A stretch of 64,000 nucleotides of DNA from Lacisediminimonas profundi (GCF_008831265.1 NZ_VTTH01000009.1:35826-99825); one strand, 5' to 3'; numbered from the stretch's first letter, positions 18,323 to 29,048 are shown. Numbers and translations: made by a program. Notes: a model not told the origin generated them from the letters alone.

Positions 18323-18921
18323 CGACGGCGACACATTCCATCAGCCGGTTTGGCATGGTCACCCTGCTCGTGCTGACCACCGTTCTGGTGCTGGTCAGTT
18401 TCTGGGTGCTGGAAGTGATGCGTCGCTCCGCCGAGGACAGCGGTCCGCAGGCAAAGCGGATCGACCCGGATTATTTCGTGGAAACATTCACCTTCCTTCG
18501 GCTGTCGCAGGCAGGCGGAGCGCGTTACAGCATTTCGGGCAAGCGGCTGGAACACAATCCGGTCGACGACACGCATCATATCCAGCTGCCCGAAGTGAAC
18601 AGCTTCAGCGACGAACGGCCTCCGGTGAAATCCACCGCGCAACGAGGCATCGTCACCGCGGACAACAGCAAGGTGCATCTGTACGACGACGTCCATGTCG
18701 ACCGGCCCGCGTCAGGGCAATCCAGACACTTTCACCTGAATTCGGACTACCTGCTGGTATTGGTCGACGAAGACATTGTCCGGACCGACAAGCCGGTTGA
18801 AATAACGCTCGGCAAATCCGTGCTGCGCGGCACCGGCATGGTGGCCAACAATGCCACCCGGCAGCTGCAACTTGGCAACGCCGTGCAAGCCACTTTCGCT
18901 TCACCTGAGCGTTCCCGCTGA
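18319..18921 (+). CDS. lptC: LPS export periplasmic-anchored protein LptC
   Basis: 200 residues. A single N-terminal membrane helix (about 12-32: MVTLLVLTTVLVLVSFWVL) and a periplasmic beta-jellyroll receive lipopolysaccharide from LptBFG and pass it to LptA. The call rests on this topology plus the position between kdsC and lptA. It overlaps kdsC by four bases. Confidence 0.92.
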   Translation: MTTATHSISRFGMVTLLVLTTVLVLVSFWVLEVMRRSAEDSGPQAKRIDPDYFVETFTFLRLSQAGGARYSISGKRLEHNPVDDTHHIQLPEVNSFSDERPPVKSTAQRGIVTADNSKVHLYDDVHVDRPASGQSRHFHLNSDYLLVLVDEDIVRTDKPVEITLGKSVLRGTGMVANNATRQLQLGNAVQATFASPERSR

Positions 18922-18947
18922 GCCGGGCTTTCGAGGAAGAAGGAAGA

Positions 18948-19499
18948 ATGACAAACCGATATTTCCTGTCCCTGCTGACACTGCTGGCACTGTCCCAGCC
19001 AGTGCTGGCAGAAAAGGCGGACCAGGACAAGCCAACCAATGTCGAGGCCAACCAGATGGCCTATGACGACGTCAAGCAGATCAACACGTTCACCGGCAAC
19101 GTGGTCCTTACCCGTGGCTCGCTCGTGATGAATGCCGAGAAGATGGTGGTGGTGCAGGATCCGGCCGGCTACCAGTACGCGACCCTGTATGCCCCGAAGG
19201 GCGGCTTTGCCACGTTCCGGCAGAAGCGCGACGGCGGCCCCGATCTCTGGATGGAGGCGCAAGCGGCCGATCGCATCGAATACGACGGCAAGACCGAAGT
19301 AGCGAAGCTGTTTTCGCGCGCCCGTATCCGCCTGCTCGAAGGCAAGAAAATCACCGACGAGGTCGAGGGTGATTTCATCTCCTACGACAGCAAGACGGAG
19401 TTCTACAAGGTCAACAACACGGCTTCGGGTGAAAGCAAGCCCGGCGCCGGCCGCATCCGGGCAACGATACAGCCGCGCCTTGAAAACCGGAGCAAGTGA
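18948..19499 (+). CDS. lptA: LPS transport bridge protein LptA
   Basis: 183 residues with a signal peptide ([21 protein letters not shown], cleavage after ALA). The OstA-like domain contains [20 protein letters not shown] and [15 protein letters not shown]. The protein polymerises into the periplasmic bridge that carries lipopolysaccharide from LptC to LptD. Gap of 26 bases to lptC; the next gene, lptB, begins one base after its stop. Confidence 0.95.
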   Translation: MTNRYFLSLLTLLALSQPVLAEKADQDKPTNVEANQMAYDDVKQINTFTGNVVLTRGSLVMNAEKMVVVQDPAGYQYATLYAPKGGFATFRQKRDGGPDLWMEAQAADRIEYDGKTEVAKLFSRARIRLLEGKKITDEVEGDFISYDSKTEFYKVNNTASGESKPGAGRIRATIQPRLENRSK

Positions 19500-19500
19500 A

Positions 19501-20241
19501 ATGGCAAGCAGGCTGGCCGTCAATGGGCTGCAAAAAAGTTATGGCGCGCGCCAGGTGGTGCGCGACGTCTCGCTCGAAGTCCACAGCGGCGAGGTGATCG
19601 GACTGCTCGGCCCGAACGGCGCGGGCAAGACCACGTCGTTCTACATGATCGTGGGCCTGGTTCCCTGCGATGCCGGCGAGATCGAACTGGACGGGGTAAA
19701 TATCTCCCACATGCCGATCCATCGGCGCGCCGTGCTCGGCTTGTCCTACCTGCCGCAGGAAGCGTCCGTGTTTCGCAAGCTGAGCGTGGAAGACAATATT
19801 CGCGCCGTGCTTGAACTGCAACAGGAAGACGGGCGGCCACTCAGCAAGGTCCGCATCAACGAGAAGCTCGACGAGCTGCTTGCAGAACTGCAGATCGAAA
19901 AGCTGCGCGAAAACGCAGCCCTGTCCCTGTCCGGCGGCGAACGGCGCCGGGTCGAAATTGCCCGGGCACTTGCCACGAATCCTCGCTTCATCCTGCTCGA
20001 CGAGCCCTTCGCCGGCGTCGATCCGATTGCCGTGATCGAGATCCAGCGCATTGTCCGCTTCCTGAAAGAGCGCGGTATTGGCGTGCTGATCACGGACCAC
20101 AATGTGCGCGAGACGCTGGGAATTTGCGATCGGGCATACATCATCAACCAGGGCGCCGTGCTGGCAAGCGGCAGTCCGGATGACATCATCGCCAACGAGT
20201 CCGTGCGACGCGTTTATCTGGGTGAGCATTTCCGGATGTGA
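19501..20241 (+). CDS. lptB: LPS export ABC transporter ATPase LptB
   Basis: 246 residues. Cytoplasmic ATPase that powers extraction of lipopolysaccharide by LptFG. Walker A is GPNGAGKTT, the signature [15 protein letters not shown], Walker [13 protein letters not shown], and the H-loop ITDHNVRE. The ATG at 19501 directly follows the lptA stop. lptF and lptG are not in the window, as usual for this operon type. Confidence 0.97.
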   Translation: MASRLAVNGLQKSYGARQVVRDVSLEVHSGEVIGLLGPNGAGKTTSFYMIVGLVPCDAGEIELDGVNISHMPIHRRAVLGLSYLPQEASVFRKLSVEDNIRAVLELQQEDGRPLSKVRINEKLDELLAELQIEKLRENAALSLSGGERRRVEIARALATNPRFILLDEPFAGVDPIAVIEIQRIVRFLKERGIGVLITDHNVRETLGICDRAYIINQGAVLASGSPDDIIANESVRRVYLGEHFRM

Positions 20242-20254
20242 CGGATCAGACCCA

Positions 20255-21739
20255 ATGAAACAATCGCTTCAATTACGCGTATCGCAGCACCTGGCTCTAA
20301 CGCCGCAACTTCAGCAGTCGATTCGACTGTTGCAGCTGTCCACCCTGGAACTGCATCAGGAACTGGAACAGATCCTCGCCGACAATCCGATGCTCGAGCG
20401 GCTTGATGATCCGCTGGATAATTCCGTCCGCTTGCTGGCCGACGGCGCCGTATCGACCCTGGCGTCCACGCCAGCCTCGCCGGAATCGGCTGCCGAAAGC
20501 AATGAACGCAGCGAGAGCGCGGAACCGGAGGCCAGCTACGAGGGCTCGGACAGCGCCGAAAATACGGCGCCGGCAGAGTCCGACTGGAGCTTTGACGACG
20601 TTGCACGCACCTCGAAGGCGCCCGAGGACGACGATGCGCGTCCACAGTTGGAAGCGCATCAGACCACGCTGCGCGAGCATTTGCTGGAACAGATGCGCGT
20701 CACCGTGCGTAACCAGCGCGACCGTGCCTTGGTCGAACTGATCATTGATGCGATCAACGACAACGGCTATCTGGAAGAGCCCCTGGAGGAGATACATCAG
20801 CGGCTGCCGGAAGAACTGGAAATCGAATTCGACGAACTGTCCATGGCGCTGAAGCTGATACAAAGCTTCGAGCCCGCTGGAGTGGGAGCGCGCAATGCAT
20901 CCGAATGCCTGGCGCTCCAGATCCGGCGATTCCCGAAGGTTGCTCTCGTCACGCGGCGCATGGCATTGCGCATCGTCGAAGACTACTTGACGCTGTTCGC
21001 ACAGCGCGACTTCAACAAACTGAAAAAAGCGCTGGACTGCGATGACGAGGATTTGCGCGAGGCGCAAGTCGTCATCCGGCAGTGCAACCCCCATCCCGGC
21101 AGCGCGTTTGCCACCGACGCTTCAGATTTCGTCGTGCCCGACGTAATTGTTAAACGCTCCCGTAACGGCTGGCAGGTGTCGCTCAATCGCGAAGTGATGC
21201 CCCGGCTGCGCGTCAATGCGCTGTACGCCAGCATACTCAAGCAAAGCAAAGGCGAGGGATCGCTGGGTTCACAATTGCAGGAAGCAAAATGGCTCATCAA
21301 GAATATGCGCCAGCGCTTCGACACCATTCTTCGCGTGGCACAGGCAATCGTTGATCGCCAGCGCAATTTTTTCTCGCATGGCGCGGTCGCCATGCGGCCA
21401 CTTGTGTTGCGCGAGATAGCTGATACACTGGGTTTGCATGAGAGCACGATCTCACGCGTCACGACGCAGAAGTACATGCTGACGCCACACGGCGTGTTCG
21501 AGCTGAAGTATTTTTTCGGCAGTCACGTCGCAACGGAAGCGGGCGGCGAAGCATCATCTACTGCGATCAGGGCGCTCATCAAACAACTCATCGGAGCGGA
21601 GGATACCCGGAACCCATTCTCGGATAGCAAAATCGCAGAGATGCTGGCGGAACAGGGAATGGTGGTGGCCCGCCGCACAGTCGCAAAATATCGCGAAGCT
21701 CTCAAGATACCCCCGGTCAATCTGCGCAAATCGCTATAG
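20255..21739 (+). CDS. rpoN: RNA polymerase sigma-54 factor
   Basis: 494 residues. It directs polymerase to -24/-12 promoters and needs enhancer-binding activators. Region I is Gln/Leu-rich ([21 protein letters not shown]), region II acidic (about 60-130), region III has the core-binding and helix-turn-helix parts ([20 protein letters not shown]). The RpoN box [12 protein letters not shown] is at residues 472-483. Its place after lptB and before hpf is conserved across proteobacteria. It may be transcribed from the sigma-54-like site at 16710. Confidence 0.98.
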   Translation: MKQSLQLRVSQHLALTPQLQQSIRLLQLSTLELHQELEQILADNPMLERLDDPLDNSVRLLADGAVSTLASTPASPESAAESNERSESAEPEASYEGSDSAENTAPAESDWSFDDVARTSKAPEDDDARPQLEAHQTTLREHLLEQMRVTVRNQRDRALVELIIDAINDNGYLEEPLEEIHQRLPEELEIEFDELSMALKLIQSFEPAGVGARNASECLALQIRRFPKVALVTRRMALRIVEDYLTLFAQRDFNKLKKALDCDDEDLREAQVVIRQCNPHPGSAFATDASDFVVPDVIVKRSRNGWQVSLNREVMPRLRVNALYASILKQSKGEGSLGSQLQEAKWLIKNMRQRFDTILRVAQAIVDRQRNFFSHGAVAMRPLVLREIADTLGLHESTISRVTTQKYMLTPHGVFELKYFFGSHVATEAGGEASSTAIRALIKQLIGAEDTRNPFSDSKIAEMLAEQGMVVARRTVAKYREALKIPPVNLRKSL

Positions 21740-21816
21740 TAGTTGTAGTAGTTGTAGTCGCTGAATATGTACTGAAGTCACTGAAGTCTTGTCACACCAG
21801 TTGCTGCGTGCTGCGT
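21740..21816. repeat. Three unrelated tandem dimers between rpoN and hpf
   Basis: TAGTTGTAG is repeated twice at 21740-21757, ACTGAAGTC twice at 21771-21788 and GCTGCGT twice at 21803-21816. All three are perfect and adjacent copies within 77 bases. Confidence 0.85.
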
Positions 21817-21865
21817 GGCAGAGGCCTGCGCCGTACCTCCGGCAACATATTCTTAGGAGCGGTCT

Positions 21866-22228
21866 ATGAATCTCACTATCAGTGGACATCATCTCGAACT
21901 GACCCCGGCATTGCGCGAATATGTGCAAACCAAGCTGGAACGCATCAAGCGTCATTTCGACCACGTGATCGATGTGGTCGTCATCCTGACGGTCGAGAAA
22001 CTTACTGAGAAAGAGAAGCGACAGAAGGCTGAAATCAATCTCCATCTACGAGGCAAGGACCTGCATGTTGAAAGCTTCGCGCAGGATCTGTATGCCGCAA
22101 TCGATAGCCTGATCGACAAGCTGGACCGGGCGGTCATCAAATACAAGACCAAGCTGCAGGACCACCAGCATGCCGCGCTCAAGCACATCTCGGGCGAGCC
22201 GGAAAATGAGGAAGCGGCTCCCGGCTGA
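21866..22228 (+). CDS. hpf: Ribosome hibernation promoting factor
   Basis: 120 residues, the short HPF/YfiA type. It binds the decoding centre of idle 70S ribosomes and promotes inactive dimers in stationary phase. It begins [20 protein letters not shown]; the basic surface region ([21 protein letters not shown]) and a C-terminal tail rich in Glu are visible. A 126-base gap to rpoN may carry its own promoter. AGGAGC precedes the ATG. Confidence 0.94.
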   Translation: MNLTISGHHLELTPALREYVQTKLERIKRHFDHVIDVVVILTVEKLTEKEKRQKAEINLHLRGKDLHVESFAQDLYAAIDSLIDKLDRAVIKYKTKLQDHQHAALKHISGEPENEEAAPG

Positions 22229-22253
22229 ACAGGGACGCATTGCTACTGAAGGG

Positions 22254-22278
22254 GGGCGCCGCGGCGCCCTTTTATTTT
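22254..22278 (+). terminator. Intrinsic terminator after hpf
   Basis: The 16-base perfect dyad GGGCGCCGCGGCGCCC is followed by TTTTATTTT, 25 bases after the hpf stop. It ends the kdsD-hpf operon. Confidence 0.9.
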
Positions 22279-22324
22279 GCCCGCCACCACCGTCATTGAA
22301 GTGACATCGCCAGTTCCGGAATGA

Positions 22325-22352
22325 GGATTGTGGATTGCGGATTGAGGATCGG
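22325..22352. repeat. Four 7-bp tandem units GGATTGN
   Basis: GGATTGT, GGATTGC, GGATTGA and GGATCGG lie in tandem upstream of the hydrolase gene. Short simple repeat; possible slippage site. Confidence 0.8.
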
Positions 22353-22401
22353 GTGCGAGGCCGGTACACTGCATCGCTATCCTCAACTGCCGCAAGCACG
22401 C

Positions 22402-23484
22402 ATGAACCCCCACGTAATTTCAAGCACAACCGGCGGCGTCGGCATCCTGACGCTGAACCGGCCCGAGGCGCTCAATGCGCTCTCGCTCGACATGATCCGC
22501 GCCATCACACAAGCGCTGCGCAACTGGCGCGACGATGACAGCATCGACCTGGTCCTGTTACGCAGCAGCAGCGAGCGCGCATTCTGCGCCGGCGGCGATA
22601 TCCGCTTTTTCCATCGCGTCGCCAGCGGCGGCCCGCGCGATGGAAGCGCGCTGCTGGAAGATTTTTTTACCGAAGAATACTGGCTCAACCATCTGATCCA
22701 CACCTACCCCAAGCCTACCGTCGCCCTGATGGACGGGATAGTGATGGGGGGCGGCATGGGAATCAGCCAGGGCGCGAGCATGCGGATCGTGACGGAACGA
22801 ACCCGGATGGGCATGCCGGAAGTCAGCATAGGACTGTTTCCGGACGTGGGCGGCGGCTACTTCCTGTCCCGCGCGGCGCGTCGCACCGGCCATGACCTGG
22901 CGTTGACGGGCCGTGTCATCGATGCGGCCGATGCGCTGTATGCCGGACTGGCGGATCGCGCAGTGCGGTCCACCGCACTGGCCGGCATCGTCGATGTCCT
23001 GGCACGGGCAAAGCCAGGCAAGCGCCTGGACGCGCTCGCGCAGCATCTTGATCAGCCGGACGCAAAGATTGAATGCGCAACCGGGGTCTTCGGGAACAAC
23101 ATCGACGCGCTTGAACATCATTTTTCCCATGATGACCTGCCGTCCATCCTGGCGTCCTTGCGAGCGGACGACGGCGACTACGCCCGCACGGCAATTGAAT
23201 TGATGGCGCAGCGGTCCCCGCTGATGATGTGCGTCACGCTCGAACAATTGCGGCGCGCGCAGGACATGAGCGTTGCCCAATGCCTGCGCATGGAGCGCAC
23301 CATGATCCGGAGGAGTTTCGAGGGGACTGAGGTGCTGGAAGGAATCCGTTCACGCGTCATCGACAAGGACCATGCGCCGCGCTGGCAGCATGACAGCGCG
23401 GCCGGCGTGCAGCCCGAAGCCATCGCGCGCTATTTCGTTCCTGCGTGGCCGGACTACGCGCATCCGCTGCGCGAGCTGGACTGA
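22402..23484 (+). CDS. Enoyl-CoA hydratase/isomerase family, 3-hydroxyisobutyryl-CoA hydrolase type
   Basis: 360 residues, longer than simple enoyl-CoA hydratases and the length of 3-hydroxyisobutyryl-CoA hydrolases of valine breakdown. The crotonase fold is shown by RAFCAGGDIRFF (oxyanion hole) and MDGIVMGGGMGIS, then MPEVSIGLFPDVGGGYFL, the hydrolase-type signature. The ATG at 22402 begins MNPHVISSTTGGVGILTLNRP; upstream residues in the same frame come from simple repeats. It is a single gene between the hpf terminator and the convergent dgt. Confidence 0.85.
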   Translation: MNPHVISSTTGGVGILTLNRPEALNALSLDMIRAITQALRNWRDDDSIDLVLLRSSSERAFCAGGDIRFFHRVASGGPRDGSALLEDFFTEEYWLNHLIHTYPKPTVALMDGIVMGGGMGISQGASMRIVTERTRMGMPEVSIGLFPDVGGGYFLSRAARRTGHDLALTGRVIDAADALYAGLADRAVRSTALAGIVDVLARAKPGKRLDALAQHLDQPDAKIECATGVFGNNIDALEHHFSHDDLPSILASLRADDGDYARTAIELMAQRSPLMMCVTLEQLRRAQDMSVAQCLRMERTMIRRSFEGTEVLEGIRSRVIDKDHAPRWQHDSAAGVQPEAIARYFVPAWPDYAHPLRELD

Positions 23485-23512
23485 GGCGGCCGGCGAGAAT
23501 CCTGGCAGCCTG

Positions 23513-24649
23513 TCAGGCCTCGTCGACCGTGAACAGGCGGCGATATTCGCGCATCGCATAGCGGTCGGTCATGCCGGCGATGTAGTCGGCAATCTTGCGC
23601 GCCTGTTGCTCGCGTGTCGCATCGGTGAGCTGGTAATCCGGTGGCAGCAGATTCGGCTCGCCGAGGAATGCCTCGAACAGTTCGCGCACGATGCGGCGCG
23701 CCTTGCTGGTCATCCGGTTCACCTGATAGTGCTGGTACAGGTTGGCACGCAGGAAGCGCTTGAGCACCAGCGCTTCCGCCTCCATCCCCTCGGAAAATGT
23801 AATCATGGCTGGCGCGTCGCGCACGTCATCGAGGGTCTGGGGCCGGACCTCGGCTATCCTCGCGCTGGATGCGTCGATCAGGTCGACGATCAGTGCATTG
23901 ATCATCCGGCGCACCGTTTCATTGATAAGCCGCCGGCCGGAAATTCCCGGGAAGGCCTGTTCCACTTCAACGCGATGCCGGGCGAACAGATCGACGTCCT
24001 CCAGCTGCTTCAGCTGCAGCAGGCCCGATCGCAATCCGTCGTCGATGTCATGATTGTTGTACGCAATCTCGTCAGCGAGATTGGCAAGCTGCGCCTCGAG
24101 TGAGGGCCGCCGGTTGAGCAGGAAGCGCTGGCCCACAGGACCGAGTTTGCGCGCGTTGGGGGCTGAACAATGCTTGAGCACGCCTTCGCGGGTTTCGAAC
24201 ATCAGGTTCAGGCCGTCGAAGCCACCATAGCGTTCTTCCAGCGCATCGACCACGCGCAGGCTTTGCAGGTTGTGCTCGAAGCCGCCGTAGTCTTTCATGC
24301 AGGCATTGAGCGCCTCCTGGCCGGCATGGCCGAAGGGGGTATGCCCGAGGTCATGGGCCAGCGAGATGGCCTCCACCAGGTCCTCGTTCAGGCGCAGGTT
24401 GCGCGCGATCGAACGGGCAATCTGCGCTACCTCGATGCTGTGCGTGAGCCGGGTACGGAACAGGTCGCCTTCATGATTGACGAAAACTTGGGTCTTGTAT
24501 TCGAGCCTGCGAAAGGCCGATGAGTGGACAATCCGGTCGCGGTCGCGCTGGAATTCAGAGCGCGACGCCGACGGCGCTTCCCGCCAGGTCCGGCCGGGCG
24601 AGGTATCAGACCTTGCTGCGTAACTGGCGAGTTGCGCTTCCGGATTCAT
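23513..24649 (-). CDS. dgt: dGTPase-like HD-domain nucleotide triphosphohydrolase
   Basis: 378 residues. It hydrolyses dNTPs to nucleosides and triphosphate, or belongs to the Dgt-like group that does so under dNTP control. HD-domain metal ligands are in [18 protein letters not shown] and [18 protein letters not shown]. The start overlaps the aroB end by four bases (ATGA), so it is the last gene of the pilM-aroKB-dgt transcript. Confidence 0.93.
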   Translation of the reverse strand: MNPEAQLASYAARSDTSPGRTWREAPSASRSEFQRDRDRIVHSSAFRRLEYKTQVFVNHEGDLFRTRLTHSIEVAQIARSIARNLRLNEDLVEAISLAHDLGHTPFGHAGQEALNACMKDYGGFEHNLQSLRVVDALEERYGGFDGLNLMFETREGVLKHCSAPNARKLGPVGQRFLLNRRPSLEAQLANLADEIAYNNHDIDDGLRSGLLQLKQLEDVDLFARHRVEVEQAFPGISGRRLINETVRRMINALIVDLIDASSARIAEVRPQTLDDVRDAPAMITFSEGMEAEALVLKRFLRANLYQHYQVNRMTSKARRIVRELFEAFLGEPNLLPPDYQLTDATREQQARKIADYIAGMTDRYAMREYRRLFTVDEA

Positions 24650-26343
24650 TCTGGTCGGGTACAGTCCCTGAGCGTAGCGATCAATGCTTCCTGGGGCACG
24701 GTGGTGATCAGCGGCGTTCCCAGCGGCTTGAGCAGGATGAAGCGGATCTCGCCGCCTTCATTCTTCTTGTCCACTTCCATCAGTTCCAGCCAGCGCGACT
24801 CGCCCAGGTCCGGCGCAGTGACCGGCAGGCCGGCTTTGCGCACCAGCGCCTTCACGCGGTCACGGCTGCCGGCATCCAGATAGCCGAGACGATGCGACAG
24901 GTCGGCTGCCATCACCATTCCGCAGCCCACTGCTTCGCCATGCAGCCAGTTGCCGTAGCCAAGTCCGGACTCGATGGCGTGGCCGAATGTATGCCCGAAA
25001 TTCAGCACCGCGCGCAGGCCGCTCTCGCGCTCGTCCTGGCGCACGACCTCGGCCTTGATCTCGCAGGAGCGCTTGATCGCATAAGCCAGCGCTTCCGGGT
25101 CCCGCTCCATCAGGCGGCCGATATTGGCTTCGATCCAGTCAAAAAACGGCACGTCAATGATCGCGCCATGCTTGATGACTTCGGCCAGGCCTGCCGACAG
25201 TTCGCGCGCAGGCAAGGTGTTGAGCGTGGTCGTGTCCGCAATGACTGCCTGCGGCTGGTAGAACGCGCCGATCATGTTCTTGCCCAAGGCATGATTGATG
25301 GCCGTCTTCCCACCCACCGACGAATCGACCTGCGACAGCAAGGTCGTCGGTATCTGCACGAACGGTATGCCGCGCATGTAGGTGGCTGCGGCGAAGCCGG
25401 CCATGTCGCCGATGACGCCGCCGCCAAGAGCAAGCAGCGTGGTCTTGCGGTCGCATTTTTCCCCCAGCAGAACATCGTAGATTCGCATCAGGTTCGGCCA
25501 GCTCTTTTCCTCCTCGCCATCCGGCAGGATGACCTCGATCACGCTCTTGCCCGCTGCTTTCAGAGTCGACTTCAAGCGTTCCAGATAAAGTGGGGCGACC
25601 ACCGTATTGGTCACGATCGCGGCCCGCGGACCCTTCACCGCGGCCTCAATGCCGGCCACATCATCCAGCAGGGACTGGCCGATAGTGATCGGGTAGCTGC
25701 GCTCCCCCAGGTCAACCGTCAGGGCGATGGTGGCAGGAACGGCTTGGCTTTCAGGTGCGGCGGCAGGATTCATCAGGTTCGGGGATGATTGAGTGGGTGC
25801 GGCATCGTCGCAAGGACGGCCCGTGCGGCCTTCGCGGGCGTCAAGCTGCTGCAGGATCGACTGTACCAGCGATTGGACATTCGGGCGGCCGGTATCGACC
25901 GTCATGTGAGCGACCTCGCGGTACAACGGTTCACGTTGGACCGCGAGCTCCTCCAGCCGCTTGCGCGGGTCGGCGGTCTGTAACAGCGGGCGGTTGCGGT
26001 CATGGCCGGTGCGTTGCAGGATGCTGTTGACGCTCGCCCGCAGCCAGATCACGGTTCCCCGCGTTTTCAGGAATTCGCGGCTGGCGGCATTCAGGACTGC
26101 GCCGCCGCCGGTTGCCAGCACGATGCCATCCTGTTGCGTGAGATCGCGTATGACGTCCGCTTCGCGCTGGCGGAAGCTTTCCTCTCCTTCAATCTCGAAG
26201 ATCAGCGGGATGGTCGCGCCAGTGCGCGCCTCGATTTCGTGGTCGGAGTCCACGAACCGGAGGTCGAGCTTGCGCGCCAGTGCGCGGCCGACGGTGGTCT
26301 TCCCAGACCCCATCAGCCCTACCAGGAAGATATTGCGGGACAC
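24646..26343 (-). CDS. aroKB: Fused shikimate kinase / 3-dehydroquinate synthase
   Basis: 565 residues in one open frame. Residues 1-172 are shikimate kinase ([14 protein letters not shown] at 9-22, [15 protein letters not shown]), phosphorylating shikimate. Residues about 205-560 are 3-dehydroquinate synthase ([46 protein letters not shown] with zinc-binding His), cyclising DAHP. Between them lies a Pro/Ala/Ser-rich linker of some 30 residues without a stop. The two are normally separate, adjacent genes in betaproteobacteria. An internal ATG at 25773 (Met191) could start a separate AroB, but no good ribosome site precedes it. It follows pilQ, a conserved order. Confidence 0.9.
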   Translation of the reverse strand: MSRNIFLVGLMGSGKTTVGRALARKLDLRFVDSDHEIEARTGATIPLIFEIEGEESFRQREADVIRDLTQQDGIVLATGGGAVLNAASREFLKTRGTVIWLRASVNSILQRTGHDRNRPLLQTADPRKRLEELAVQREPLYREVAHMTVDTGRPNVQSLVQSILQQLDAREGRTGRPCDDAAPTQSSPNLMNPAAAPESQAVPATIALTVDLGERSYPITIGQSLLDDVAGIEAAVKGPRAAIVTNTVVAPLYLERLKSTLKAAGKSVIEVILPDGEEEKSWPNLMRIYDVLLGEKCDRKTTLLALGGGVIGDMAGFAAATYMRGIPFVQIPTTLLSQVDSSVGGKTAINHALGKNMIGAFYQPQAVIADTTTLNTLPARELSAGLAEVIKHGAIIDVPFFDWIEANIGRLMERDPEALAYAIKRSCEIKAEVVRQDERESGLRAVLNFGHTFGHAIESGLGYGNWLHGEAVGCGMVMAADLSHRLGYLDAGSRDRVKALVRKAGLPVTAPDLGESRWLELMEVDKKNEGGEIRFILLKPLGTPLITTVPQEALIATLRDCTRPE

Positions 26344-26394
26344 GTTTTGTGCGCCCCCGGCAGCCGCCGGGGGTTTGCCGATTGTAAAACCGGA

Positions 26395-28509
26395 TTATCG
26401 CACGGCCACTTTGTCGTTGAGGACCTTGGGCGTCAGGAAGATCAGCAACTCGGTCTTGTCATTCGTGCGGGCAGTCGATTTGAACAGATTGCCAACGACC
26501 GGGATATCGCCGAACAGCGGCACCTTGTTGATCGTCTCGCGATCCTGCTGGATGTAGATGCCGCCGATGACTACCGTCCCGCCGTTGTCGATCAGCACCT
26601 GGGTCTTCACATGCTTGGTGTCGATCGCAAAGCCTTGCAAGGTTGCCTGTCCGACGCTGTCCTTGTTGATGTCGACGTCCAGGATCACGTTGCCATCGGG
26701 CGTAATCTGCGGGATCACCTCGAGCTTGAGATTGGCCTTGCGGAAAGCCAGCGAAGTGGCGCCGCTGCTGGTTGCCGTCTGGTAGGGAAGCTCGGTGCCC
26801 TGCTCGATAGTCGCCTTCAGCTTGTCGGCGGTGATGACGCGTGGGCTGGACAGGACCTTGCCCTTGCCATCCGACTCGAGCGCCGAAAGTTCCAGGCTGA
26901 TGAAACGGGTTGCAGCCGCATTGAAAAGGGTGAGCGCGACGGACCCGACAGTGGCGCCGCCGATACCTTGCGCCGGCAGGTTCACCGAGTTGCCGCCAAC
27001 CGACCCGACCGAGGGGCCGGGCGTGATCAGTTGTCCGCCGGTGGCAGCCGTGCCGCCGTTGGCCGTCGCCTGCACGCCGAATCCCAGCTTGGCGCCGAGG
27101 TTGCGGCTGAAGGTGTCGTTTGCTTCAACGATTCGTGCCTCGATCAGGACCTGGCGGCTGGCGACGTCGACCTTCTGCACCAGATTGCGTACCGCTTCAA
27201 CCTTGGAGGCAATGTCGGTGACGAACACCTGGTTGGTACGCTGGTCGATCATGGCGCTACCGCGCTTGGACAGTATGGATACGCCACGGCCACCAGCATT
27301 GTCGAGCAAGGCCTTGAAGGCGTCGGCCTTCTGGTAGCTCAATTCGAAAGTCTCGGTGCGCAAGGGCTCCAGTTCGGCGATCTGCGAGCGCTGCTCCAGT
27401 TCGAGCTTCTCCTTGGTGAGCAATTCTTCCTTGGGCGCAATCCAGAGCACCGAGCCATTGCGGCGCATGTCCAGTCCGGTCGCCTGCATCACCAGATCGA
27501 GCGCCTGGTCCCACGGCACGTCTTTCAGCCGCAATGACAGGTTGCCGCCCACGGACGGGCTGGTGACAATATTCAGTCCGGTGAAATCGGCGATCACCTG
27601 GAGCACCGCGCGCACCTCGACATTCTGGAAATTCAGCGACAGCTTCTCACCGCGGTAGGTTTGCGTGCCCTGCCCCAGCTTGGTCGGATCGTCCTTCACG
27701 GCCCGCACTTCAACCACCAGCTGCGTATCGTTCTGATAGGCGTTGTAGTCCCAAGTCCCCTTGGGTTCAATGGTCATCCGGACATTGCTGCCCTGGGTAA
27801 CCGTCGTGATCGCCTTGACCGGCGTGCCGAAATCCGCCACGTCCATGCGACGCCGGAGCACGTCGGGAAGCGATGTTTGCGGGAAGTCGATCAGGATCGT
27901 CTGTCCCTGCTGACGCACGTCCACGCCTCCCGGACTGCCAGGCAGTTCGACCACGATCCGCCCCTCGCCTGCGGGACCGCGGCGAAAGTCGACGTCACGG
28001 ATAGCCTGGCGGACCGCTGCGCCAGTGGACCCTGACCCGGATTTGGCCGTGCTGTCCGCCGCAGGGGAACTCGCAGGTGCGGCCGCGACTTCGGGCGAGC
28101 CATCCATCTTCACCACGATGGTCTTGCCGTCCACCGTGGTCGAGTAATTCAAGGGGCGCTTCAGGTTGAACACCAGCCTGGAGCGGTCGCCGGCCTGGAT
28201 CACATTCACGTTGCGGACATCGCCCAGCCCGATTTCCCTGGTCGTGCTGCCCGTGGCATTTGCCGTATCGGCCAGGTCGAGCGCGATACGCGCCGGATTA
28301 CTGATGGAAAAGCCGATCGGTTGTTTTACCAGCGGGTTCTTCAGGTTGATCCGGACCACCACGTCGGCCCCCTGTCGATTGGCCGTGATCGATTCGATGG
28401 CGTTTCCCTGCGCGGCGTAAGCGCCGCCAGCGGCACTTGCCAGCGCAGCGACACATGCAACCTGCAGGCCAAAGCGGCATGCCGCCAGCCGGATATTTTC
28501 TTTTTTCAT
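26395..28509 (-). CDS. pilQ: Type IV pilus secretin PilQ
   Basis: 704 residues with a signal peptide ending near AAGGAYAA. It forms the outer-membrane gate through which the pilus passes. Two AMIN domains (about 40-85 and 170-215) precede an STN/N0 domain (LSLNFQNVEVRAVLQVIADF), an N1 domain and the secretin core (about 520-690: GKGKVLSSPRVITADK, IPLFGDIPVVGNLFK-like end). The ATG at 28509 overlaps the pilP stop (ATGA). Last of the pilMNOPQ set. Confidence 0.97.
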   Translation of the reverse strand: MKKENIRLAACRFGLQVACVAALASAAGGAYAAQGNAIESITANRQGADVVVRINLKNPLVKQPIGFSISNPARIALDLADTANATGSTTREIGLGDVRNVNVIQAGDRSRLVFNLKRPLNYSTTVDGKTIVVKMDGSPEVAAAPASSPAADSTAKSGSGSTGAAVRQAIRDVDFRRGPAGEGRIVVELPGSPGGVDVRQQGQTILIDFPQTSLPDVLRRRMDVADFGTPVKAITTVTQGSNVRMTIEPKGTWDYNAYQNDTQLVVEVRAVKDDPTKLGQGTQTYRGEKLSLNFQNVEVRAVLQVIADFTGLNIVTSPSVGGNLSLRLKDVPWDQALDLVMQATGLDMRRNGSVLWIAPKEELLTKEKLELEQRSQIAELEPLRTETFELSYQKADAFKALLDNAGGRGVSILSKRGSAMIDQRTNQVFVTDIASKVEAVRNLVQKVDVASRQVLIEARIVEANDTFSRNLGAKLGFGVQATANGGTAATGGQLITPGPSVGSVGGNSVNLPAQGIGGATVGSVALTLFNAAATRFISLELSALESDGKGKVLSSPRVITADKLKATIEQGTELPYQTATSSGATSLAFRKANLKLEVIPQITPDGNVILDVDINKDSVGQATLQGFAIDTKHVKTQVLIDNGGTVVIGGIYIQQDRETINKVPLFGDIPVVGNLFKSTARTNDKTELLIFLTPKVLNDKVAVR

Positions 28510-29048
28510 TTTTTGCTCTCCTGGAGCTCCAGCTTGGCCTTGCGCTCTATCCACTCGCCGCCCGCATCCTGGACGACTTCCTTGAGTTCGACTTCGTTGT
28601 CCGTGATGCGCGTCACCATGCCAAAGTTCTGACCCATGTAGTTGCCGATCTTGACCTGATAGACCAGCTTGTCAACTTCAATTAACGCGAAACGCAGGTC
28701 CCTGGACTGCAGGGTACCGACCATCTTCAGGCTATCCATCGGATATGCCTCCAGCGCCTCGCGGCGCCGTTCCATATTCGGGCGCAGCTTGCTGGAAGTA
28801 GCTGACTGCTGACGGGCCAGCGCGACTTGCAGCTTGACCGGATTGAACGGGTCGATCTCGCCCTTCTGGCTGTAAAGGAAGGGCGTGAATTTCTTCGGTT
28901 CGATCAGCTTGGGGACGGACACCCGGGTCTGGCTGCGCGTCTCGTTCATCCATGTCCGTACTTCCTGCTCGCCGCTGTCGCCACAACCGGCGACCAGCAC
29001 CGCTGGCAACAGCCACAGCATTCCCAGCCGATTCGGGATGCGCATCAT
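28506..29048 (-). CDS. pilP: Type IV pilus assembly lipoprotein PilP
   Basis: 180 residues. The lipobox LVAGC near residue 22 marks an inner-membrane lipoprotein. PilP links the PilM-PilN-PilO platform to PilQ. The C-terminal beta domain (FALIEVDKLVYQVKIGNYMGQNFG) is typical. It overlaps pilO by four bases and pilQ by four bases. Confidence 0.95.
   Translation of the reverse strand: MMRIPNRLGMLWLLPAVLVAGCGDSGEQEVRTWMNETRSQTRVSVPKLIEPKKFTPFLYSQKGEIDPFNPVKLQVALARQQSATSSKLRPNMERRREALEAYPMDSLKMVGTLQSRDLRFALIEVDKLVYQVKIGNYMGQNFGMVTRITDNEVELKEVVQDAGGEWIERKAKLELQESKK

Noticed and set aside
26354..26373. CCCCCGG/CCGGGGG hairpin between pilQ and aroKB as a terminator
   Set aside because: No T-run on either side, and the gene order pilQ-aroK-aroB is normally one transcript; at most a stability element.
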